From positions 2,542,001 to 2,606,000 of the forward strand of contig NZ_LT629741.1 of assembly GCF_900105135.1 (NCBI RefSeq): 64,000 nt of DNA. Reading direction: 5' to 3'. The stretch's first letter is position 1. Every line of letters starts with the position of its first letter. Positions 41,364 through 51,004 of the stretch are shown one piece after another. Origin of the DNA: Gramella sp. MAR_2010_147 (GTDB lineage Bacteria > Bacteroidota > Bacteroidia > Flavobacteriales > Flavobacteriaceae). The notes below the pieces were generated by a model. That model made no database searches. It was given only the letters and a program-made list of their open reading frames with translations, and was not told the origin of the DNA. Made by a program: the position numbers and the translations under genes.

Positions 41364-42377
41364 ATGGCACCGCGATTTTTTTACTTAGGCATACTTGCTT
41401 GTTTGTTGTTAGGTTGTAATAACAATGACGATCTCAATAATGGTGTGGAAACTTCCGAAACAGCACACCTTTATGCTACGACCCATAACGGGGAGCTCAG
41501 GCGATATGATATTAATGACGGGGTTGTAACGAGATATAATAGCGCATCTACAGATATTGAGGGTTTTTATTATTCTCCGGAAGTAGATGCGATCAGTATT
41601 GTTTCCAGATCTTCAAATCGGCTTGAAAATTATAACGATATTGACTCACTTGGTTCTGGCGGAATCAAAAACCCTGAAATGGGAATTGTAGGAACCTCAG
41701 ATCTCGAGAGTCCCAGGGATCTTGCCGTAAATGGACAGTTTTATGTGGTTTCAGATAATACAGATCTTGATGAGGATGAAACTACACCTGAGGGGAGACT
41801 TTTTGTTTATACTAAAACTGAAACAGGATTTGTGCTAAGAAATGTACTGATCACAAAATTTAAGGTCTGGGGGATCGAATTTGTTGGTTCAGATCTTTAT
41901 GCCGTAGTTGATGAAACAAATAAAGTAGCGGTTTACAGGAGTTTTATAGAATCAAACCCCAGCAACAGAATAGTCACGGCCGATAAAATTGTAGGTGTCC
42001 AGGGATTAATCAGAACCCACGGGCTGGATTATGACAATGGAACTATGGTCCTCTCTGATATAGGCGAAGCAGAATCTGCATCAGATGGCGGGTTGCATAT
42101 TATTCAGGATTTTGATGCTAAATTTGCCAGTGCCACCAATGGTGGATTCATTAAAACCGAAGATCAATTAAGGATTTCCGGTGAAAATACATTATTGGGA
42201 AATCCCGTAAATATTGTTTACAATGCGGCTTATAACGTAATTTTTGTAGCAGAGGTCTTAAATAATGGAGGTCGCGTTCTTGCCTTTAATGACGCTACTT
42301 CAATTTCAGGAAATATTGCGCCAGATTTAAAATATGATCTTGCCGGAGCCTCTTCGGTATTTTATTTTACTGAATAA
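41364..42377 (+). CDS. beta-propeller-like lipoprotein of unknown function
   Basis: A 337-residue lipoprotein: signal MAPRFFYLGILACLLLGC with the lipobox Cys at about residue 18 and NNNDD behind it. The body contains repeated blade-like motifs (DLAVNGQFYVVSD, GIEFVGSDLYAVVDETNKVAVYR, GLDYDNGTMVLSDIGEAESA, NVIFVAEVLNNGGRVLAF) of the kind seen in YncE-type propellers. It would sit on the periplasmic or outer surface. Ligand and partners are unknown. It stands alone upstream of topA. Confidence 0.75.
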   Translation: MAPRFFYLGILACLLLGCNNNDDLNNGVETSETAHLYATTHNGELRRYDINDGVVTRYNSASTDIEGFYYSPEVDAISIVSRSSNRLENYNDIDSLGSGGIKNPEMGIVGTSDLESPRDLAVNGQFYVVSDNTDLDEDETTPEGRLFVYTKTETGFVLRNVLITKFKVWGIEFVGSDLYAVVDETNKVAVYRSFIESNPSNRIVTADKIVGVQGLIRTHGLDYDNGTMVLSDIGEAESASDGGLHIIQDFDAKFASATNGGFIKTEDQLRISGENTLLGNPVNIVYNAAYNVIFVAEVLNNGGRVLAFNDATSISGNIAPDLKYDLAGASSVFYFTE

Positions 42378-42499
42378 ATGGTTTGTTCCTGAACGTATTT
42401 TGAAAAAAAATCTCACCAGACTTGTATCAATTTCAGCTGTTTGAAGCTTGGATCTTCCGGTTTTAGTTCAAGTTTAACGGGCAGAAGAAAAATTTGATA

Positions 42500-42507
42500 T
42501 ACTTTTG
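42500..42507 (+). promoter_or_regulatory. candidate -7 element for topA
   Basis: TACTTTTG matches TAnnTTTG and lies 22 nt before the topA ATG. No TTG is found at the correct distance upstream, so this is a half-match. It overlaps the in-frame TTG at 42505 and so argues against that start. Confidence 0.4.
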
Positions 42508-42528
42508 CAATTACAAACCAACAGATTT

Positions 42529-45057
42529 ATGGCTAAGAATTTAGTGATTGTTGAGTCTCCTGCGAAGGCTAAAACTATTGAAAAATTTCTAGGAACCGAC
42601 TATAAAGTTGCTTCCAGCTTTGGACATATAGCCGATTTACCAACCAAGGAAATTGGGGTAGATACCGAAGGGGATTTTACGCCTAAATATGTTGTGTCCA
42701 AAGATAAGAAGGACGTAGTTAGGAAGCTTAAAGGACTTGCCAAGGATGCGGAAATGGTATGGCTGGCAAGTGATGAAGACCGTGAGGGAGAAGCGATTGC
42801 CTGGCATTTGGCAGAGGAGCTAAAGCTAAAGAAGGAAAAGACGAAACGTATTGTTTTTCATGAGATCACCAAATCTGCAATTCTTCGTGCAATTGAAAAT
42901 CCTAGGAGTATAGATTATAATTTGGTAAACGCTCAGCAAGCAAGACGAGTTCTTGATAGATTGGTGGGGTATGAACTTTCGCCGGTTTTATGGAGAAAAG
43001 TGAAAGGCGGGCTTTCAGCAGGTCGTGTTCAATCGGTAGCTGTAAGGCTTATTGTGGAGAGAGAACGCGAAATTACAGATTTTAATCCGCAGGCCTCTTA
43101 TAGAATAGATGCCGAATTTTCTACAGAAGAGGGGAAGTCTTTTAAGGCTAAGATCCCTAAGAATTTTGAAACAAAAGAAGAAGCTGAAAAGTTTCTAAAA
43201 GATAATATTGGTGCTAATTTTAAGGTTGCCGATCTTACCACTAAACCGGCAAAGAAAAATCCGGCACCTCCATTTACCACATCAACGCTTCAACAGGAAG
43301 CAGCGAGAAAATTATATTTTTCAGTAGGAAAAACCATGACCCTGGCGCAGCGTTTATATGAAGCTGGTCATATTACCTATATGAGAACCGATAGTGTTAA
43401 CCTTTCCGAAGATGCTAGAAAGGGAGCTAAAGAAGAAATTCTTAAGGCTTACGGTGAAAAGTATTCAAAAACACGTCAGTTTAAAGGGAAATCTAAAGGT
43501 GCCCAGGAGGCTCACGAAGCGATACGGCCTACCGGATTTCAAAAGCACTCTATTTCAGGAGAGCGGGATCAGCAACGTTTGTACGATCTTATCTGGAAAC
43601 GAGCGATTGCTTCTCAAATGAGTGATGCGCAGTTGGAAAGAACCAATGTTAAGATTGAAGCAGATAAGCATGACAATCAATTTACTGCAAATGGGGAGGT
43701 TTTGAAATTTGATGGCTTCTTAAAAGTGTATCTGGAAGGAAGCGATGATGAAGATGAAGAGCAAAGCGGAATGTTGCCCGCACTAAAAGTTCAGCAGGAG
43801 CTAAATAGCGATTATATTACCGCAACCGAAAGATTTACAAGACCACCTTATAGATATACTGAAGCTTCTTTGGTTAAGAAACTGGAAGAACTGGGTATTG
43901 GTAGACCTTCTACCTATGCACCAACGATTTCTACTGTTCAGAGTAGAAATTATATCGAAAAAGGTTCAGTAGATGGTACAGAGAGGGATTATGTGCAATA
44001 TGAACTGAAAAATGATAAGCTTTCTGAGAAAAAATTAACCGAAACCGTTGGTAGCGATAAAGGAAAGCTGGTTCCCACTGCTACAGGAATGGTAGTGAAC
44101 GACTTTCTTGTAAATCACTTTTCGAACATTCTCGATTATAATTTCACGGCAAACGTTGAAGAAAGCTTTGATGATATTGCTGAAGGAAATAAGGAGTGGA
44201 CGGCAATGATGAAGGAGTTTTATAAAGATTTCCATCCTCATGTACAGGACGTTGCCAAAAATGCCGAAAGAGAAGTTGGAGAAAGAATTCTTGGGGAGGA
44301 TCCTGAAAGCGGGAAGCCGGTTAGTGTAAGATTAGGAAAATTTGGACCAATGGTTCAAATCGGTAGCGTAGAAGATGAAGAGAAGCCAAGGTTTGCCAGC
44401 TTAAGTCCAGACCAGAATATGGAAACCCTAACTTATGAAGAAGCGATGGATCTATTTCAGCTTCCAAAGAAATTAGGCGAGTATAAAGGAGAGGCGGTAG
44501 AAGTAAACAATGGTAGATATGGTCCTTATGTGAGATTTGGGAAGAAATTCGTTTCACTAGAAAAAGGCGAAGATCCCCTGAATGTTGATTTTGAAAGAGC
44601 GATGGAGCTGGTTAAGGAGAAGGAAAAGGCAGATGCTCCAATTTATGAGTATAAAGAAATGCCTGTTCAGAAAGGTGTTGGGAGATTTGGTCCTTATTTG
44701 AAATGGAACAATATGTTCATTAATGTGAACAAGAAGTATGACTTTGATAATCTTTCAGACAATGATATTGAGCAGCTTATAGAAGATAAGCTCCAGAAAG
44801 AGCGTGATAAATTGATACAACACTGGGAAGAAGAAGGAATTCGGGTAGAAAAAGCCAGATGGGGAAGGTTCAATGTGATCAAAGGTAAAACTAAGGTTGA
44901 GTTGCCTAAAACTACAAAAGCAGATGAATTGACGCTGGAGGAGGTAAAAGAAATTATTGAGAAGAATACTAAGAAAAAGAAGCCTGCTAAAAAGAAAAGT
45001 ACGGCTAAAAAAAGTACTTCAAAAAAGACCACAAAAAAAACTACCAAAAAGAAATAA
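42529..45057 (+). CDS. topA: DNA topoisomerase I
   Basis: An 843-residue type IA topoisomerase. The N-terminal TOPRIM domain starts LVIVESPAKAKTIEKFLG with acidic DEDREGEAI. The catalytic tyrosine is Y284 in HITYMRTDSVNL. The central domain has ARRVLDRLVGYELSPVLW, and about five C-terminal zinc-finger-like repeats lack cysteines and read as GKFGPMVQ-type blocks. The tail is lysine-rich (KKKKPAKKKSTAKK and more). It relaxes negative supercoils. ATG at 42529 is chosen over TTG at 42505, in line with homologues and the -7 element. The next gene starts 3 nt downstream. Confidence 0.97.
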   Translation: MAKNLVIVESPAKAKTIEKFLGTDYKVASSFGHIADLPTKEIGVDTEGDFTPKYVVSKDKKDVVRKLKGLAKDAEMVWLASDEDREGEAIAWHLAEELKLKKEKTKRIVFHEITKSAILRAIENPRSIDYNLVNAQQARRVLDRLVGYELSPVLWRKVKGGLSAGRVQSVAVRLIVEREREITDFNPQASYRIDAEFSTEEGKSFKAKIPKNFETKEEAEKFLKDNIGANFKVADLTTKPAKKNPAPPFTTSTLQQEAARKLYFSVGKTMTLAQRLYEAGHITYMRTDSVNLSEDARKGAKEEILKAYGEKYSKTRQFKGKSKGAQEAHEAIRPTGFQKHSISGERDQQRLYDLIWKRAIASQMSDAQLERTNVKIEADKHDNQFTANGEVLKFDGFLKVYLEGSDDEDEEQSGMLPALKVQQELNSDYITATERFTRPPYRYTEASLVKKLEELGIGRPSTYAPTISTVQSRNYIEKGSVDGTERDYVQYELKNDKLSEKKLTETVGSDKGKLVPTATGMVVNDFLVNHFSNILDYNFTANVEESFDDIAEGNKEWTAMMKEFYKDFHPHVQDVAKNAEREVGERILGEDPESGKPVSVRLGKFGPMVQIGSVEDEEKPRFASLSPDQNMETLTYEEAMDLFQLPKKLGEYKGEAVEVNNGRYGPYVRFGKKFVSLEKGEDPLNVDFERAMELVKEKEKADAPIYEYKEMPVQKGVGRFGPYLKWNNMFINVNKKYDFDNLSDNDIEQLIEDKLQKERDKLIQHWEEEGIRVEKARWGRFNVIKGKTKVELPKTTKADELTLEEVKEIIEKNTKKKKPAKKKSTAKKSTSKKTTKKTTKKK

Positions 45058-45060
45058 AGT

Positions 45061-46221
45061 ATGGAGTTCGATTTTCTTAGTCCGGTGCATGAAGACCTTC
45101 TGGACAAGATTAGCCATTTAAATCAGCAATCCATAGGTGCTCAAATTAAGGTGCATTCCGAAAGATCGGGTGTTCCTGATTTAGAAAATGTGAACATTGC
45201 ACTATTTGGTGTTCGGGAGAATAGAATGGCAGTAAAGAAGACAGAGTCTCCCGATTTTTATGGAATAAGGAGTCAGTTTTATAGTTTATACCCGGGAAAC
45301 TGGAGGCTTAAACTGGCAGATATGGGGGATATTGAACCGGGGGATACCGTGGAAGATACCTACTTTGCCGTGCAAACGCTCGTTGAAGGTTTGATTAAAC
45401 AGGATATAGTGCCTGTGATCATAGGTGGGAGTCAGGATCTTATTTATGCTCAATATAGAGCCTATGACAAACTGGATCAAATGGTTAACCTTGTAAATAT
45501 TGATGGTAAATTTGATTTGGGAGATGCCGAAAAAACAATTTCTAACCATTCTTATGTAGGAAAAATCGTAGTCAATAAGCCTTATAATTTATTTAATTAT
45601 TCAGCTTTAGGTTATCAAACTTACTTTAATTCTCAGGAAGAAATTGAATTGATGGAGCGCCTGTTTTTTGAAGCATACAGGTTGGGTGAAGTAACATCAG
45701 ATATTTCTTTGATGGAACCTGTTTTTAGAAATGCAAACCTGGTGGGGCTGGACCTGGGAGCGATAGATTCGGCGTCTATGAATTCGGAATATTTTAATTC
45801 TCCTAACGGTTTTAACGGTAGGGAAATCTGTGCGCTATCCAGATATGCGGGGATTAGTGATAAAGTGTCTTCCTTTGGAGTTTACGAATATCAAAATCAT
45901 TTGGGAGATCTTGCAAATATGCTTGTTTCCCAAATTATATGGTATTTCATTGAAGGTGCAAATTATCGTACTAATGAAAATACTATTTCGGCAAAAAAAG
46001 AGTTTACAAAGTATCAAGTGCCGATCGATGATGAAGTTCTGGTATTTTTCAAAAGCCCTCTAAGTGGGCGTTGGTGGATCGAAATTCCATTTTTATCAAA
46101 TGTAAATACTAAATTAAAAAGGCATACGTTATTACCTTGCAGCGAAGAAGATTACCTTGAGGCGTGCAATCAGGTAATTCCGGAACGCTGGTATAAAGCC
46201 AAAAGAAAAAACGAAGTCTAA
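45061..46221 (+). CDS. ureohydrolase-fold protein with lost metal ligands (annotated formimidoylglutamase type)
   Basis: A 386-residue protein of the arginase/agmatinase/formimidoylglutamase fold, with VPVIIGGSQDLIYAQYRAYD, LVNIDGKFDLGDA and LVGLDLGAIDSASM at the three metal-binding places. The canonical ligands are GGxH, DxHxD and DxD. Here they read Q125 for His, D148-K150-D152 with Lys for His, and D231-G233 with Gly for the second Asp, so three of six are gone. A two-manganese site is therefore unlikely. It lies 3 nt after topA and just before gldK. Such genes next to gldK are conserved in Flavobacteriia as far as I recall. The role is unknown. Confidence 0.82.
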   Translation: MEFDFLSPVHEDLLDKISHLNQQSIGAQIKVHSERSGVPDLENVNIALFGVRENRMAVKKTESPDFYGIRSQFYSLYPGNWRLKLADMGDIEPGDTVEDTYFAVQTLVEGLIKQDIVPVIIGGSQDLIYAQYRAYDKLDQMVNLVNIDGKFDLGDAEKTISNHSYVGKIVVNKPYNLFNYSALGYQTYFNSQEEIELMERLFFEAYRLGEVTSDISLMEPVFRNANLVGLDLGAIDSASMNSEYFNSPNGFNGREICALSRYAGISDKVSSFGVYEYQNHLGDLANMLVSQIIWYFIEGANYRTNENTISAKKEFTKYQVPIDDEVLVFFKSPLSGRWWIEIPFLSNVNTKLKRHTLLPCSEEDYLEACNQVIPERWYKAKRKNEV

Positions 46222-46270
46222 AAATTATATTCAGACATTATTCTGATTTACTGTATTTTTATCTGAAATA

Positions 46271-46301
46271 TTGTTTTTTAAAAAATAATTAGATAGGTTT
46301 A
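46271..46301 (+). promoter_or_regulatory. gldK operon promoter
   Basis: TTG at 46271-46273, 20-nt spacer and TAGGTTTA at 46294-46301 (seven of eight positions of TAnnTTTG). A short leader of about 30 nt leads to gldK. Confidence 0.6.
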
Positions 46302-46337
46302 CTGCCGTAAATTAAAATGTCTTAACCTAAGATAATT

Positions 46338-47702
46338 ATGAAGAAGTATATTTCGCTCATTGCTGTTCTAGCCTTGCTTTCGAGCTGTGGCGGTGGCGAT
46401 CGTGGACAGCTTGTAGGTGCGGAGGGAAAGAAGTGGAATCCGGAAAAGCCTTATGGTATGACATTAATTCCTGGCGGAGCGTTCATTATGGGTAAATCTG
46501 ATGATGATATAGCCGGCCAGAAAAATGCACCACCAAAAACGGTTACAGTACGTTCATTTTATATGGATGAAACTGAAATAACCAATTCTGAATACAGACA
46601 ATTTGTAGATTATGTAAGAGACTCTATAGTTAGGGTTAATCTTGCGATTATGGCAGAACTGCAGGGTGCTACACCAGGTGATGATGCCATTGGTGAATAT
46701 GCATTTGCTGATGCTGAAGAAGGAGAAATGACACCTTATGAAGAATATATGTTGAATACATATGGTCAGGGTGGGCCTACAGATGATTACGCGAACAGAA
46801 GACTAAATAAGGATATTGATATAGTCTGGGACACTCAGGATTATCCTGATGTGTATTATGCCGAGGTGATGGATTCTATGTATATCCCAATGGACGAGGT
46901 GTACAATGGCCAGCGTACCATAGACGTTAAAAAACTGAAGTTCATGTATTCATATATGGATATTCAGTCTGCAGCAAAAACCCAGGGTAAAAGAAGTAAT
47001 TTCATAAAAAAAGAAGAGGTTGCGATCTATCCCGATACCACCGTTTGGATCAAAGATTTCAATTATTCATATAACGAACCTATGCATAATGATTATTTCT
47101 GGCATAGCGCTTTTGATGATTATCCAGTTGTAGGGGTTTCCTGGAAACAGGCCAGGGCTTTTACACAGTGGAGGACAAAATATCATAATGATTTTAGACG
47201 TGAAAAGGGAGATGCGAATGTTCCAACTTATAGATTGCCGACAGAAGGGGAGTGGGAATATGCAGCCAGAGGTGGCCTTCAGGGAGCTTCTTACCCATGG
47301 GGTGGTCCTTATACGCTGAACGATCGTGGATGTTTTATGGCTAATTTCAAACCTTTACGAGGAGATTATGCAGCAGATCAGGCATTGTATACCGTCGAGG
47401 CAAAGTCCTACGATCCTAATGATTATGGACTTTATAACATGGCAGGTAATGTGGCAGAATGGGTGGATTCATCTTACGATCCGGGGTCGTATGAATATAT
47501 GTCTACAATGAACCCTACCGTTAATAACCCGGAAGATCGAAGAAAAGTAGTGCGTGGAGGTTCCTGGAAAGATGTGGCCTACTTCCTTCAGGTAAGCTCC
47601 AGAGATTATGAGTATATGGATTCAGCTAGAAGTTATATAGGTTTTAGAACTGTTCAGGATTATCTTGGAACAGACGTAACTCTTAACCAGAAGAATCCAT
47701 AA
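46338..47702 (+). CDS. gldK: gliding motility/type IX secretion lipoprotein GldK
   Basis: A 454-residue lipoprotein (lipobox ALLSSCGGG, Cys 17) with a formylglycine-generating-enzyme-like sulfatase-modifying fold. MTLIPGGAFIMGKSDDD opens the domain, then YRLPTEGEWEYAARGG, GNVAEWVDSSYDP and VVRGGSWKDVAYFLQVSSRD. The catalytic cysteines of true FGE are not needed here, since GldK is a structural outer-membrane ring component that binds GldN. It is the first gene of gldKLMN, encoding the type IX secretion core. Assignment is strong from sequence order and context. Confidence 0.97.
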   Translation: MKKYISLIAVLALLSSCGGGDRGQLVGAEGKKWNPEKPYGMTLIPGGAFIMGKSDDDIAGQKNAPPKTVTVRSFYMDETEITNSEYRQFVDYVRDSIVRVNLAIMAELQGATPGDDAIGEYAFADAEEGEMTPYEEYMLNTYGQGGPTDDYANRRLNKDIDIVWDTQDYPDVYYAEVMDSMYIPMDEVYNGQRTIDVKKLKFMYSYMDIQSAAKTQGKRSNFIKKEEVAIYPDTTVWIKDFNYSYNEPMHNDYFWHSAFDDYPVVGVSWKQARAFTQWRTKYHNDFRREKGDANVPTYRLPTEGEWEYAARGGLQGASYPWGGPYTLNDRGCFMANFKPLRGDYAADQALYTVEAKSYDPNDYGLYNMAGNVAEWVDSSYDPGSYEYMSTMNPTVNNPEDRRKVVRGGSWKDVAYFLQVSSRDYEYMDSARSYIGFRTVQDYLGTDVTLNQKNP

Positions 47703-47762
47703 TTTAAATTTTGAACTTAAACCTATCAATAAATCAACTAAGAAAATCTAAACATTAGAGTT

Positions 47763-48410
47763 ATGGCAAATTCAAGATCAACAAAAAAAGTGACCAATAT
47801 GGTGTATGGTCTGGGAGCATCTGTAGTTATTCTGGGTGCCCTGTTTAAAATCATGCACTGGCCTGGTGGAAACCCAATGTTAATATTAGGACTTGTAGTA
47901 GAAGCATTGGTATTTGCTTACTCTGCATTTGAACCTGTAGATGATGACCTGGACTGGTCACTGGTTTACCCTGAACTTGCTGGAGGACCAGGAAGAAATA
48001 GGAGCGCAGTGGTTGCTGAAGAGAAAGAAGCAGAAGGAATGCTTTCTAAAAAACTGGATGCAATGCTAAAAGAGGCCAAATTAGATGCGAATCTAATGTC
48101 TTCTTTAGGAGATAGTATTAGAAATTTTGAAGGAGCCGCCAAAGGTATAGCCCCAACTGTAGATTCTATGGCTTCTCAGAAGAAATACAGTGAAGAATTA
48201 AGTGTTGCCGCTGCTCAAATGGAAACTTTGAATAATATTTATAAAGCCCAGGTAGAATCTGCAGCTAAACAAGCTGAAGTTAATCAGGAGGTTGCTGATA
48301 ATGCCGGGAAACTAAAAACACAAATGGATTCACTTGCGAATAATATGGCGTCATTAAACAATGTTTATGGTGGAATGTTGACTGCAATGAACGGAAAACC
48401 AAGAGTCTAA
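47763..48410 (+). CDS. gldL: gliding motility motor protein GldL
   Basis: A 215-residue inner-membrane protein with two N-terminal helices (about residues 14-28 and 39-55) separated by the conserved FKIMHWPGGNP loop. A glutamate at residue 47 inside the second helix (LVVEALVF) corresponds to the residue studied as a proton-pathway Glu in F. johnsoniae GldL. The rest is a long cytoplasmic helical region. GldL pairs with GldM to form the proton-driven motor of type IX secretion and gliding. Confidence 0.97.
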   Translation: MANSRSTKKVTNMVYGLGASVVILGALFKIMHWPGGNPMLILGLVVEALVFAYSAFEPVDDDLDWSLVYPELAGGPGRNRSAVVAEEKEAEGMLSKKLDAMLKEAKLDANLMSSLGDSIRNFEGAAKGIAPTVDSMASQKKYSEELSVAAAQMETLNNIYKAQVESAAKQAEVNQEVADNAGKLKTQMDSLANNMASLNNVYGGMLTAMNGKPRV

Positions 48411-48460
48411 TTGAATTTTCAATTAAGCTGTTTTATTAATTTTAAAATAACAAATTAGAC

Positions 48461-50002
48461 ATGGCATCCGGAAAACAATCGCCAAGGCAGAAGATGATAA
48501 ACCTAATGTATCTGGTTTTCATCGCTATGATGGCACTAAATATGTCCAAAGAGGTTCTTACCGCTTTTGGATTAATGAATGAGAAGCTTACGGCTTCTAC
48601 AGCAAATTACGAAGAAAGAAATAATGCTTTAATGGCGGGACTTGCTACGAAGGTAGAAGAGCAACCTGCAAAATATACCAGCATTAAAGCAGACGCTGAT
48701 AAGATTCATGAATTATCTTCAAATTTCACTCAGTATATAGAAGGAATTAAAGAAGAATTGGAAACTTCAGTAGATGATCCTAATGATTATGAAACGATGG
48801 ATCAATCCAGTGCAATGGATGAAATGTTCTTTCAGAGTGGTAGAATTTCACCTAAGGGAGAAGAATTCCTTGCACAAATTGAAACCTATAGAAATGGTGT
48901 TTCTGAAATTTTGGATAATGAATATAACACCATTGCTCAAAAAGTAAATGTTCAGAAAGAATTTGCAACAGAAGAGGAGAATGTGGAAGGTGCTAAAGTA
49001 CCGTGGTTGAAATACCGCTTTGAAGGATTTCCTTTAGTTGCATCTATCACTCAGCTAACTCAAATGCAGGCCGATATTAAGAGCACAGAAAGTGAGATTC
49101 TATCTTCTATGCTTTCAGGTCAGCTTCAAAGTGATGTATCCCTTAAGAATTATGAGGCTATTGTAATTCCAAGTAAGCCAGCTTTTTTTAGCGGGGAAAA
49201 CTTCCAGGGTAAGGTAGTTCTTGGTCGTTTTGATAATACACTGCAATTTGAGAACGTTGTTATTAACGGAAAGAAGGTAGATAATCTAGAAGCAGGCCAG
49301 GTAGTTTTAGATTTTCCAGCAGGAAATGTTGGGGAGCAAAAGATCACTGGTGAACTGCAGTATATGGAGAACGATACTTTAAAAAGTATAGAGATATCTG
49401 ATTCTTATAACGTAATCCCGTTACCTAATTCAGCGGTAATTTCTGCAGATAAAATGAATGTGGTTTATCGCGGGGTTCAGAACCCGATGACCATTTCTAT
49501 TCCAGGAGTAAGCAGTGTTAGTGCAAACGCTCCCGGTTTAAGGCAGTCTGGTGGAGCAGGAAGTTACTTGATGGATGTAACCACACTACAGGCTAGAGAA
49601 GTAACCATTAGTGTAAGTGGAACATTACCTGGAGGTAAATCTGTTTCAGATAAGAAAACCTTTAGAGTAAAAGATATCCCTAGACCGGTTGGAACAATCC
49701 GTGGTGAAGACGGATCTGTATCTATGCAAAGAAATAGTCTTGAGATCGCAACTGTGGGTGCGAACCTTCCAGATTTCGATTTCGATCTTAATCTTAATGT
49801 TTCGAGCTTTAAATTTAAGGTGCCTGGACAACCAACTATTATTGTAAATGGAAGCAGGCTGGACGATAGAGCTAAAGCGGCGCTAAGACGTGCAGGTAGA
49901 GGTGAAACAGTTCAGATCTATGATATTAATGCTTCACTTGCAGGAAACTCAAGTTATAAGCTTAAGAAAGTGGCAGCTGTATTAATTGAGCTGACGAACT
50001 AA
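48461..50002 (+). CDS. gldM: gliding motility motor protein GldM
   Basis: A 513-residue protein with one N-terminal membrane helix (MINLMYLVFIAMMALNMS) followed by a periplasmic stretch. It has a helical part to about 230, then beta-rich domains (VNGKKVDNLEAGQVVLDFPA, ISIPGVSSVSANAPG, GKSVSDKKTFRVKDIPRPVG) resembling the stacked GldM/PorM domains that reach the GldK-GldN ring. It transmits motion from GldL to the outer ring. The start is 50 nt after gldL. Length is normal. Confidence 0.97.
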   Translation: MASGKQSPRQKMINLMYLVFIAMMALNMSKEVLTAFGLMNEKLTASTANYEERNNALMAGLATKVEEQPAKYTSIKADADKIHELSSNFTQYIEGIKEELETSVDDPNDYETMDQSSAMDEMFFQSGRISPKGEEFLAQIETYRNGVSEILDNEYNTIAQKVNVQKEFATEEENVEGAKVPWLKYRFEGFPLVASITQLTQMQADIKSTESEILSSMLSGQLQSDVSLKNYEAIVIPSKPAFFSGENFQGKVVLGRFDNTLQFENVVINGKKVDNLEAGQVVLDFPAGNVGEQKITGELQYMENDTLKSIEISDSYNVIPLPNSAVISADKMNVVYRGVQNPMTISIPGVSSVSANAPGLRQSGGAGSYLMDVTTLQAREVTISVSGTLPGGKSVSDKKTFRVKDIPRPVGTIRGEDGSVSMQRNSLEIATVGANLPDFDFDLNLNVSSFKFKVPGQPTIIVNGSRLDDRAKAALRRAGRGETVQIYDINASLAGNSSYKLKKVAAVLIELTN

Positions 50003-50014
50003 AATTTTAATAAA

Positions 50015-50908
50015 ATGAGCGTGAAAGAAATTTTTGTATATGGTTTTGTGATGATGATGGGTGTCTCTTCTTTCGGTCAGGCAAATATCCTGAACGCCAA
50101 TAAGCCCGATGATATTGGGAAAAAATCGGAAGCTCAGGCAATGGTAGATGAAGAGGATAAACCACTGGAATATGGGTATGTCGGAGATCGCGATATCCTG
50201 TGGTCTAAAGGAACCTGGGAGATTATAGATCTTGATGAAAGAGTGAATTTTCCACTTTATTATCCAATAGACACTAATAATATTGGTTCAGACAGAAGAT
50301 CGCTTTACGATGTACTTGTAGGTGCTATTAAACAGGGTAAGATTCAAAACGTATATGCTGACTCTTATTTTACTGAAAAACGTACATTAAAAGATATCAG
50401 TGCTACTTTATCGAAGGTAGATACAACAGATCTAGGTATTGAGCAATACAATGCTGGTGAAGAGGTAGATGGTCAGTTTATTGATCGTCGTGATCTTGGA
50501 GCGGCTGATATAGCCGAGTATCATGTTCGTGGAATGTGGTATTTTGATAAGCGTCTGGCCGAATTAAAATATCGACTATTGGGAATTGCTCCCGTAGCGC
50601 CAGATGTTAACTTTATTGATTCAGGCCAAACAGATCTGGTAGAATTATTCTGGGTTTGGTACCCCGATGCAAGAGAAGTTTTACATGATGCAAAAGTGTT
50701 TACTGGGGGGAATACATCCCAGGTAATTTCTTTTGATCATTTACTGAATTCAAGGCGTTTTGATGGGGTTATCTACAAAGAAGATAACGTTCAGGGAGAT
50801 CGTGAGATAGACGAATATATAGCAGACAATGCATTTATGCAGCTGCTGGAGTCTCAGCGCATCAAAGAACAGATCAGAAATTTTGAACAGGATATGTGGA
50901 GTTACTAA
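50015..50908 (+). CDS. gldN: gliding motility/type IX secretion protein GldN
   Basis: A 297-residue exported protein (signal to about residue 22, SSFGQ). The body includes DILWSKGTWEIIDLDERVNF and VELFWVWYPDAREVL, which I know from GldN/PorN. It binds GldK to form the periplasmic ring of the type IX system. Only one gldN-type gene is present, with no gldO copy beside it. It ends the operon before the terminator at 50934. Confidence 0.96.
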   Translation: MSVKEIFVYGFVMMMGVSSFGQANILNANKPDDIGKKSEAQAMVDEEDKPLEYGYVGDRDILWSKGTWEIIDLDERVNFPLYYPIDTNNIGSDRRSLYDVLVGAIKQGKIQNVYADSYFTEKRTLKDISATLSKVDTTDLGIEQYNAGEEVDGQFIDRRDLGAADIAEYHVRGMWYFDKRLAELKYRLLGIAPVAPDVNFIDSGQTDLVELFWVWYPDAREVLHDAKVFTGGNTSQVISFDHLLNSRRFDGVIYKEDNVQGDREIDEYIADNAFMQLLESQRIKEQIRNFEQDMWSY

Positions 50909-50933
50909 TTCCATAAATATATTTAAAAATATC

Positions 50934-50960
50934 AAGGCGCTCCTGGAGCGCCTTTTTTTA
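50934..50960 (+). terminator. gldKLMN terminator
   Basis: Stem AAGGCGCTC / GAGCGCCTT with a CTG loop followed by a T run. Confidence 0.92.
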
Positions 50961-51004
50961 TCTGCTTAGTTGATATTCATTTTGAGCCTTAATATCTTTA
51001 TCCC

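Noticed and set aside
46338..47702. GldK as an active formylglycine-generating enzyme
   Set aside because: The FGE-like fold here belongs to the structural GldK lineage, with gldLMN following in order and no sulfatase genes nearby.
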